Part shown: piece after piece, positions 1-5,218 of the stretch
How positions within the stretch are numbered: position 1 is the stretch's first letter
Layout: each line of letters begins with the position of its first letter
From: an uncultured Caulobacteraceae bacterium
GTDB taxonomy: Bacteria; Pseudomonadota; Alphaproteobacteria; Caulobacterales; Caulobacteraceae
Length of the DNA: 10,148 nt
Assembly: GCA_903884915.1 (NCBI GenBank)
Contig: CAISGS010000519.1
Coordinates: forward strand, 1 to 10,148
Reading direction: 5' to 3'
The notes under the pieces: generated by a model
What the model was told of the DNA's origin: nothing
Databases searched by the model: none
The model's input: only the letters and a program-made list of their open reading frames with translations
Position numbers and translations under genes: made by a program

Positions 1-353
1 ATACCAAGAACCGCTATCAGTTTGGCCGCGCCATCGGCAGTTTCCAAGCCGTCAAGCACATGGCCGCCGACCTCTTGATGGATTCTGAATCCTGCACCTC
101 AGCGGCGCGCCATGCGGCCCAGTGCTTGGCCAGCGGGTCGGACGAGGCTCCTTCGGCCATTAGCCTTGCCGCCTTTGCCTGCGCCGACGCCTTCAGCGCC
201 ATCACCGCCACCAGCATCCAGATGCATGGCGGCATTGCCTTTACCTGGGCCCATCCGGCCCATCTCTATCTTCGCCGTGCCAGAGCCGATGCCCATCTGT
301 TCGGGTCCTCGGACTTCTATCGCGAACGCTATGTCCAGCAGTTGGGAGGCTAA
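1..353 (+). CDS. Acyl-CoA dehydrogenase, C-terminal part (5' end outside window)
   Basis: The reading frame is open from base 3 to a TAA at 351-353, leaving about 116 residues of the C-terminal helical domain of a flavin-dependent acyl-CoA dehydrogenase. Visible signatures are QFGRAIGSFQAVKH near the left edge and QMHGGIAFTW followed by HPAHLYLRRA, both typical of the FadE-like family. Family members oxidise an acyl-CoA to the 2-enoyl-CoA and pass electrons to ETF. In MCAD-type enzymes the stretch after the RRA helix carries the catalytic Glu (YEGT). Here the equivalent stretch reads HLFGSSDFYRER and has no Glu. That resembles the non-catalytic partner subunits of heterotetrameric dehydrogenases. 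A second dehydrogenase gene starts 4 nt after the stop, so the two are almost certainly co-transcribed and probably form one enzyme. The substrate cannot be told from this fragment. Confidence 0.93.
   Translation, partial: TKNRYQFGRAIGSFQAVKHMAADLLMDSESCTSAARHAAQCLASGSDEAPSAISLAAFACADAFSAITATSIQMHGGIAFTWAHPAHLYLRRARADAHLFGSSDFYRERYVQQLGG
344..349 (+). promoter_or_regulatory. Ribosome binding site of the second acyl-CoA dehydrogenase
   Basis: GGGAGG lies 8 nt before the ATG at 358, inside the last codons of the upstream dehydrogenase. It decides the start: the open frame runs back to an ATG at 112, but that stretch overlaps the upstream gene in another frame and codes for nothing like this family. 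Confidence 0.75.
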
Positions 354-357
354 GGCC

Positions 358-1563
358 ATGACCACGCAAACCCTCACCGACGAGGCCTTGAAGGCCGAGG
401 TCACCGCTTGGCTGGCCGACCATTGGAAACCCAAGGCCGGGGATCAGGGGGCAGGCTTCGGCCTTCACCCCCATCGCGATTTCATGGCCAAGGTCGTGGA
501 GGCCCGCTGGGCCGTACCGACCTGGCCCATGGAGTGGTATGGCCGCGCGCTCTCCTCCGCTCAGGCCAAGATCATCGAAAAGGCCTTTGCCGCCGTTGGC
601 GCGCCCGGTGCCGGGCAGGACCGGTCCAACCTCTGGGCCAATACGGCCATGGCCCACGCCACACCCGCATTCAAACGGACCATCGTCCCCGCCCTGCTCA
701 AGGGTGAGGTCGGCATGTGCCTGCTCTATAGCGAACCGGGCGCGGGATCAGACCTTGCCGCCATCCGTACCCGCGCCGACCGCAAGGGCGATCACTATGT
801 GGTCAATGGCCAGAAGGTCTGGACCTCCGGCGCGGCGGTGGCCGACTATGGGATGCTCGTTGCCCGCACCGACTGGGATGTGCCCAAGCATAAGGGCATC
901 AGCTTCTTCTTCCTGCCGATGAAACAGCCGGGGATCGAGGTGCGGCCTCTGCGTCAGATCACCAATGAGGCCCATTTCAACGAGGTGTTCATCACCGACG
1001 CCATCGTGCCAGCGGACAATATGCTTGGTCCGCTGAACAATGGCTGGGGCGTTTTGCAAACGGCGCTAGCCTATGAGCGCTCGGTCATGGGCGACGCCGC
1101 CCGGGGTCCGCGCAGTGGTCAAGACAATCCCAAGGGCGACAGCGCCTTGGTCGAACTGGCCCGCGAGGCTGGCCGACTGAACGATCCGGTCATCCGCCAA
1201 GAGGTGGCTCAGGTCACGGCCTATAAGGTGCTCAACCGGCTCAACAATGCCCGGGCCAAGGCCGAACTGGCGCAGGGCAATTCCTCACCGATCATGTCAC
1301 TGGGCAAGCTGGCCATGTCGCGCATCCTGCACGAAGAGGCGCGGCTACGCTCCAAACTGCTGGGGGCCGGAAGCCTGCTCGAAGGGCCAGACCATCCCCG
1401 CGCCGAGGACGCCAACTTCCTCAGCCTCAATGCCTATTTCACCTCCATCGGCGGCGGCACCGACCAGATCCAACGCAACATCATCGGCGAACGGGTCCTG
1501 GGCCTACCCAAAGAACCCGAAGTCGATAGAGATATGGCTTTCCGCGACGTGCGAAGCGGTTAA
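358..1563 (+). CDS. Acyl-CoA dehydrogenase (catalytic-type partner subunit)
   Basis: This gene encodes a complete 401-residue FAD-dependent acyl-CoA dehydrogenase, the usual length. In order: an N-terminal helical domain with PTWPMEWYGR (about 56-65), the flavin/substrate signature YSEPGAGSD (124-132), the middle beta domain with VNGQKVWTSGA, and a C-terminal helical domain ending in GGGTDQIQRNIIGERVLGLP. The MCAD-type catalytic Glu (YEGT) is absent: the aligned residues are G365-G366-G367-T368. A Glu is instead present at E240 (AYER), the helix-G position used by isovaleryl-CoA dehydrogenase and by the active subunit of mycobacterial FadE28/FadE29-type heterotetramers. I therefore infer that this is the catalytic subunit and the upstream product its partner. 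Likely substrates are branched, cyclic or side-chain acyl-CoAs, but nothing in the sequence fixes this. The CoA ligase gene follows after 84 nt on the same strand. Confidence 0.94.
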   Translation: MTTQTLTDEALKAEVTAWLADHWKPKAGDQGAGFGLHPHRDFMAKVVEARWAVPTWPMEWYGRALSSAQAKIIEKAFAAVGAPGAGQDRSNLWANTAMAHATPAFKRTIVPALLKGEVGMCLLYSEPGAGSDLAAIRTRADRKGDHYVVNGQKVWTSGAAVADYGMLVARTDWDVPKHKGISFFFLPMKQPGIEVRPLRQITNEAHFNEVFITDAIVPADNMLGPLNNGWGVLQTALAYERSVMGDAARGPRSGQDNPKGDSALVELAREAGRLNDPVIRQEVAQVTAYKVLNRLNNARAKAELAQGNSSPIMSLGKLAMSRILHEEARLRSKLLGAGSLLEGPDHPRAEDANFLSLNAYFTSIGGGTDQIQRNIIGERVLGLPKEPEVDRDMAFRDVRSG

Positions 1564-1634
1564 AGTCGGTGGGGTCAGGGCGTAGCATAAGCGCCCGGCC
1601 TTCTGGCCTACGGGTCAGATAAGAGGAAACCTTT

Positions 1635-1640
1635 GGGAGA
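1635..1640 (+). promoter_or_regulatory. Ribosome binding site of the acyl-CoA ligase
   Basis: GGGAGA lies 7 nt before the ATG at 1648. It favours that ATG over the in-frame TTG at 1633, which itself overlaps this Shine-Dalgarno sequence. The 84-nt spacer before the gene contains a short GGCC-TTCT-GGCC stem (1597-1608) without a T-run, so I do not call a terminator there. Confidence 0.6.
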
Positions 1641-1647
1641 CGATGAG

Positions 1648-3249
1648 ATGGCCTGGAATTTCGGCGACATACTCGACACGATTGAACCGGTTCTAGACCC
1701 TCAGAGCATGGCCTTTATCCATGGCGACCGCCGGGTCACCTGGGGCGAGGCCACAAGGTTGTCGAACAATCTCGCCCGCGCCCTGCTCAGCCGCGGCGCG
1801 CAGCCTCGGGACAAGATCGCGCTCTATATGCGCAACCGTCCGGAATATATCATCACCCTGTCCGCCGCGTTCAAATCGCGCATGACCCACGTCAATATCA
1901 ACTATCGCTACACGCCCGACGAGGTCTGGTACATTTTCGACAATTCCGACGCCCAGACCGTGGTCTATGCCTCTGAGTTTCGAGACAATATCGCCCAGAT
2001 CCGCCCGCGTCTGCCCAAGGTCAAAAACTGGATCGAGATCAGCATGGACGGGCAACTGGCCCCCTTTGCGGAGGCCTTCGAGGTCCTGTCCGCCGAGGGC
2101 GATGGCTCGGCGCTGAAGATTGAACGGTCAGGCGAGGATCAGCTCTTCATCTATACCGGCGGTACCACTGGCATGCCCAAGGGCGTGATGTGGAACCATG
2201 ATGATATGCGCGAAATCACGCTGCAAAATGAGCGCAAGCTCGGGCCTGTGCCAGAAACCTATGACGAATTGCGCGAAAAGATGAGGACGACTCCACCGAT
2301 GAGCCGCCTCTTGCCCGCCCCTCCCCTCATGCATGGCACCGGCCTTCTGACGGCCATGGGCGCCCACCTGAACGGCGGCTGCGTCATCACCCTGACCGGC
2401 GAGAGCTTCGACGCCGACGAAATGTTGCAGGCCATTCATGACCATCAGCCGACCGGTCTGGTTCTGGTTGGCGACAGCTTTGGCCGCCCGCTGCTCAATG
2501 CGCTCGATGCCAATGTCGGCAAGTTCAATGTCTCCAGCGTTGTCGGCATGGTCTCATCCGGCGTGATGTGGAGCCAAGAAATCAAGCGCGGCCTGCTCAA
2601 CCACATGCCCAATGCCGTGCTCAATGACGGCTTCTCATCGTCCGAAGCCCTCGGCATGGGCAGCTCGGTCATGACCAAGGATGGCGAGGTCCCGACGGCG
2701 AAGTTCGTGCTCAGCGACCGATGCCGCGTGTTCGACGAGAATGACCAACCGGTCCTGCCGGGCTCGGGCGTTCGCGGCCTGGTGGCCCTCGGCCCGCCCA
2801 ATCCCGTCGGCTATTTCAAGGACGAGGAAAAGTCCGCCAAGACCTTCCGCGTCATTGACGGCGTGCGCTACTCCATCCCCGGCGACTGGTGCGAGGTTGA
2901 GGCCGATGGGTCCCTGACCCTGCTGGGCCGAGGCAGCGCCTGCATCAACACCGCCGGTGAAAAGGTCTTCCCCGAAGAGGTCGAAGAGGTACTCAAGCGC
3001 CACCCCGCTATCGACGATGCGCTGGTCATTGGCCTGCCCGATGAAAAGTGGGGTCAGTCGGTCACGGCTGTCGTGGAAATGGTCGCGGGTGAAAGTCTCG
3101 ATGCCGCCGAGGTCCGCGCCTTCGTGAGAAAATCCCTCGCAGGCTATAAGACCCCCAAGCTCATCGTCGTGGCCGACCGGTCCTTACGCGCCAGCAATGG
3201 CAAGGCCGACTATCCTGCCGCCAAGGCCTGCGCCGAGCAGGCGCTTTAG
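1648..3249 (+). CDS. Acyl-CoA synthetase (AMP-forming, FadD-like)
   Basis: This is a 533-residue member of the ANL adenylate-forming superfamily. It activates a carboxylic acid with ATP to the acyl-adenylate and then to acyl-CoA. Motifs in order: P-loop YTGGTTGMPKG (169-179), A5-like DGFSSSE (327-333), A7 GDW with the ribose-binding Asp at D413, hinge and A8 region LGRGSACINTAGEK continuing to VFPEEVEE (426-446), and A10 NGKAD with the adenylation Lys K519 fifteen residues from the end. All key residues are present, so the enzyme should be active. The SSE form of A5 and the CINTAGEKVFPEE stretch recall the FadD17/FadD19 type that handles steroid side-chain or other bulky acids, but the substrate is unproven. 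It follows the two dehydrogenase genes on the same strand and probably feeds them. Its stop codon is 3 bp from the stop of the convergent acyltransferase gene. Confidence 0.93.
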   Translation: MAWNFGDILDTIEPVLDPQSMAFIHGDRRVTWGEATRLSNNLARALLSRGAQPRDKIALYMRNRPEYIITLSAAFKSRMTHVNINYRYTPDEVWYIFDNSDAQTVVYASEFRDNIAQIRPRLPKVKNWIEISMDGQLAPFAEAFEVLSAEGDGSALKIERSGEDQLFIYTGGTTGMPKGVMWNHDDMREITLQNERKLGPVPETYDELREKMRTTPPMSRLLPAPPLMHGTGLLTAMGAHLNGGCVITLTGESFDADEMLQAIHDHQPTGLVLVGDSFGRPLLNALDANVGKFNVSSVVGMVSSGVMWSQEIKRGLLNHMPNAVLNDGFSSSEALGMGSSVMTKDGEVPTAKFVLSDRCRVFDENDQPVLPGSGVRGLVALGPPNPVGYFKDEEKSAKTFRVIDGVRYSIPGDWCEVEADGSLTLLGRGSACINTAGEKVFPEEVEEVLKRHPAIDDALVIGLPDEKWGQSVTAVVEMVAGESLDAAEVRAFVRKSLAGYKTPKLIVVADRSLRASNGKADYPAAKACAEQAL

Positions 3250-3252
3250 GCC

Positions 3253-3855
3253 TTAGGCTGCAGAGAACTTGGCGCGGTGCTTGCCCACGGCGTTGGCATA
3301 ATAGGCCTTGAGCTTGACCATATCGGCGTCGATATCGCCGGTGGGGTAGAACAGGTCTGCGACATGGATGGTGCGCGTGCCGTAGTCGAGGATGGTGATG
3401 ACGATGGGCACATTGGCCGACTTGGCAATGTGATAGAAGCCCGTCTTCCAAGCGGCCGTCAGACTGCGGGTACCTTCGGGCGGAACCAAAAGCATCATCT
3501 CTGAGGAGTCGGCAAAGGCTTGGCTCATCGACTGAACCAGATCATGACTGGCTGAACGGTCGATGGGCACACAGCCCAGCGCCTTAATGATGCCGCCAAA
3601 GGGACCCGTGGTCAGGCTCTTCTTACCCATCCAACGCACCTTGCTGCGGTAATAGCCCACCGCCGCTAGCATATAGATGCCATCCCAGTTGGAGGTATGG
3701 GGCGCGGCCAGTAGGACGGCCTTCTTTGCTGTGGGCCAGTCGCCCCGCATCTTCCAGCCCGAAAGCAGGAGGAACAGCTGGCAAATCCAGTGGACCATCT
3801 GGGCCATAACGCCGCGATAGGGCGCAGGCCTAGCGGTCTCTCGTTCCTGTCCCAT
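3253..3855 (-). CDS. PlsC-like lysophospholipid acyltransferase family protein
   Basis: This gene encodes a 200-residue acyltransferase of the 1-acyl-sn-glycerol-3-phosphate acyltransferase superfamily, which transfers an acyl group from acyl-CoA or acyl-ACP to a lysolipid or related acceptor at the inner membrane. The catalytic HX4D motif is HTSNWD (H53 to D58), preceded by Pro rather than the more usual Asn. GCVPIDRS (94-101) and PEGTRS (126-131) match the later substrate-binding blocks. A hydrophobic stretch around residues 21-34 could anchor it peripherally, and there is no clear multi-span topology. The chosen ATG has a strong GGGAGG 4 nt upstream. An in-frame ATG ten codons earlier (3885) lacks a Shine-Dalgarno and falls in a hairpin loop. 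It lies 73 nt downstream of the MBL hydrolase gene on the same strand. It is shorter than classical PlsC, so the acceptor is uncertain. Confidence 0.88.
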   Translation of the reverse strand: MGQERETARPAPYRGVMAQMVHWICQLFLLLSGWKMRGDWPTAKKAVLLAAPHTSNWDGIYMLAAVGYYRSKVRWMGKKSLTTGPFGGIIKALGCVPIDRSASHDLVQSMSQAFADSSEMMLLVPPEGTRSLTAAWKTGFYHIAKSANVPIVITILDYGTRTIHVADLFYPTGDIDADMVKLKAYYANAVGKHRAKFSAA

Positions 3856-3859
3856 GGAT

Positions 3860-3866
3860 CCTCCCT
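3860..3866 (-). promoter_or_regulatory. Ribosome binding site of the PlsC-like gene
   Basis: On the minus strand AGGGAGG ends 4 nt before the ATG at 3855. The spacing is slightly short, but the match to the anti-Shine-Dalgarno is strong. The alternative ATG at 3885 has no such sequence. Confidence 0.65.
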
Positions 3867-3874
3867 GATCTCTA

Positions 3875-3901
3875 CCCCGCGACATATAGAGCTACGCGGG
3901 G
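3875..3901 (-). repeat. Perfect 7-bp inverted repeat in the leader of the PlsC-like gene
   Basis: CCCCGCG (3875-3881) and CGCGGGG (3895-3901) are perfect inverted repeats around a 13-nt AT-rich loop. The all-G/C stem sits between the MBL stop codon and the Shine-Dalgarno of the PlsC-like gene, 8 nt from that Shine-Dalgarno. No T-run follows on the minus strand, so it is not a canonical terminator. It could be an intercistronic mRNA hairpin or a DNA operator. Confidence 0.4.
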
Positions 3902-3928
3902 CAGGACCAGAGGTTTGCGATCAGTATT

Positions 3929-5026
3929 TTAGTTTCGGCCCGGCATGGTGACCTTGCCAGAGACCGGCGCGCCACCTGCGAAGGGCAGGTCAACCCGCAT
4001 ACCATCGAAGCCAACCGCCCAAGTGGAAGGGTCACGAATGGCCGCCACACCATCAAAGAACAGCTTTTCGAGGACCGGCATCGGCAGGTTCGGGGCGAGG
4101 TGGCTGTAGATCAGCAGCTTCACACCGGCCTCATTAGCGGCCTTAGCGCCGTCGACCGGATCGATGTGATAGTTCTGCACATCCCCCATCAGTTTCGCCT
4201 GACGGACATTTCCAGCAGCCTTGGAGCCCTCTTCAATGGCCTTGGTCATGCGCATGGATAGGGCTTCGGCGATCAGAATATCGGCTCCCTTAGACATCTG
4301 AGCGATCATCGGCGTTGGGGCTGTGTCACCCGTAATGACCACCGAACGACCACCGGCATCGAACCGATAGCCGACAGCGGGACGGATCGGGTCGTGATCA
4401 ACCTTGAAGGCGGTGATCTTGACGTCGGCATTTTGCAGAATGACCTTGGTGCCATCGGCATCGAGCGCAAAGGTCGAGGCCTTGAGATTGGCCGCGGCAG
4501 GCGGCATCACGTCAGCACCATGGTGGGCGGTGCGATAGGTGTCATCGAGGCTATAGGCCTGATTAAAGCCGGCCACGACCGTTTCAATGCCTTCTGGGCC
4601 ATAGACCGGCAAGGGTGCCGCGCGGCCAGCGGCCCAGCTGTTGAAGCGAACCTCACCAAGGTCGCCAATATGGTCTGAGTGATAGTGGGTGATCAGGATG
4701 CTCGAGATCTGGTTCATCGGAAAGCCCATCAGCATCAACTCATTGGCTGAGCCGGGGCCGACATCGACCAGATAGACCTTGCCCTTGACGATGACCGCCG
4801 TGCAGGACTTGGCGCGGTTAGCATCTGGAAACGGCGCAGAGGTGCCGCACAGAACCACCCGCATGGCCTGATCATCGAACAGATCCGTCTTGGCCAGCGG
4901 GGCCTTCATCCGGGCCGCAACCTGGCCCTTATAGGCATTTTCAATCATACCGACCGGCTGAGCTGCGGCGATGGTCGCCGTGATCATTGCCGCCGCGCCC
5001 GCAAGGGCTCCAAGCCAAATCCGCAT
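3929..5026 (-). CDS. Exported MBL-fold metallo-hydrolase (tRNase Z/AtsA-like)
   Basis: This gene encodes a 365-residue metallo-beta-lactamase-fold hydrolase with a Sec-type signal peptide: R2, a hydrophobic core at about 3-19, and likely cleavage after A22 (IAAA before QPV). The metal site is complete: HYHSDH (H114, H116, D118, H119), then H211 in VDHDP before an AVGYRF stretch, D234 in GDT, and H309 in YSHL. The H-x-x-P-x-x-GY and GDT arrangement is that of the RNase Z/type II arylsulfatase (AtsA) branch rather than of beta-lactamases. With a signal peptide, a periplasmic or extracellular esterase or sulfatase role is more likely than tRNA processing. The true substrate is unknown. The start at 5026 is preferred because GGGAG lies 8 nt upstream; an ATG at 5041 has no Shine-Dalgarno and would put extra residues before the signal. 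It is divergent from selD. Confidence 0.88.
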   Translation of the reverse strand: MRIWLGALAGAAAMITATIAAAQPVGMIENAYKGQVAARMKAPLAKTDLFDDQAMRVVLCGTSAPFPDANRAKSCTAVIVKGKVYLVDVGPGSANELMLMGFPMNQISSILITHYHSDHIGDLGEVRFNSWAAGRAAPLPVYGPEGIETVVAGFNQAYSLDDTYRTAHHGADVMPPAAANLKASTFALDADGTKVILQNADVKITAFKVDHDPIRPAVGYRFDAGGRSVVITGDTAPTPMIAQMSKGADILIAEALSMRMTKAIEEGSKAAGNVRQAKLMGDVQNYHIDPVDGAKAANEAGVKLLIYSHLAPNLPMPVLEKLFFDGVAAIRDPSTWAVGFDGMRVDLPFAGGAPVSGKVTMPGRN

Positions 5027-5034
5027 CCTTGTCG

Positions 5035-5039
5035 CTCCC
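5035..5039 (-). promoter_or_regulatory. Ribosome binding site of the MBL hydrolase
   Basis: GGGAG on the minus strand is 8 nt before the ATG at 5026 and directly follows the alternative ATG at 5041, which it argues against. Confidence 0.55.
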
Positions 5040-5105
5040 ATATGTTGAAACTATTGGCGTTATTGCTGTCATATTATGGCGATCAATACAATCCGTTATT
5101 CGCGG

Positions 5106-5111
5106 TATAAT
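5106..5111 (+). promoter_or_regulatory. Possible -10 element for selD
   Basis: A perfect TATAAT occurs in the 192-bp region between the divergent MBL (ATG at 5026) and selD genes. The hexamer 17 nt upstream (5083-5088, TCAATA) matches the -35 consensus at only 3 of 6 positions, so this is a weak call. If used, it would give a leader of about 100 nt before the selD ATG. A TTGACA at 5133-5138 is a second candidate element but lacks a good -10 at the right distance. Confidence 0.3.
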
Positions 5112-5129
5112 CTCGTCCCCAAAGCCCGC

Positions 5130-5142
5130 GCCTTGACAAGGC
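5130..5142. repeat. 13-bp odd palindrome, possible operator upstream of selD
   Basis: GCCTTG-A-CAAGGC is a perfect 6+1+6 inverted repeat in the selD/MBL intergenic region. It contains the TTGACA hexamer and lies just downstream of the TATAAT at 5106. The position would suit a repressor site, but no regulator gene is present nearby and no second copy was noticed in this window. Confidence 0.3.
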
Positions 5143-5202
5143 CAACCCGATCAGTGCTTTCGTGCAGGGGCTGAACGCTGCTGCCGAGCGGTATTGCAGG
5201 CG

Positions 5203-5211
5203 AAGGGGAGG
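5203..5211 (+). promoter_or_regulatory. Ribosome binding site of selD
   Basis: AAGGGGAGG with a 7-nt spacer to the ATG at 5219 is the strongest Shine-Dalgarno in the window. It sets the start there rather than at the in-frame GTG at 5162, which would add 19 residues unlike the family before the FAD-binding strand. Confidence 0.8.
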
Positions 5212-5218
5212 CTCTATC

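Noticed and set aside
112..357. N-terminal extension of the second acyl-CoA dehydrogenase from an ATG at 112
   Set aside because: The stretch overlaps the upstream dehydrogenase in another frame, encodes a Pro/Ala-rich sequence unlike the family, and the ATG at 358 has a good Shine-Dalgarno and gives normal length.
241..657. Open frames on the minus strand across the dehydrogenase genes (also at 99-434 and 748-1059)
   Set aside because: They lie opposite strongly conserved coding sequence, have low-complexity composition and no recognisable motif. They are expected by chance in GC-rich DNA.
1594..1614. Possible terminator between the second dehydrogenase and the CoA ligase
   Set aside because: The GGCC/GGCC stem is only 4 bp with a bulge before the outer CCC/GGG, and no T-run follows. 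The two genes probably stay in one transcript.
5133..5161. sigma70-type promoter using TTGACA at 5133
   Set aside because: The hexamer is perfect, but nothing resembling TATAAT lies 16-18 nt downstream (GCTTTC at 17). The match may simply be part of the palindrome.
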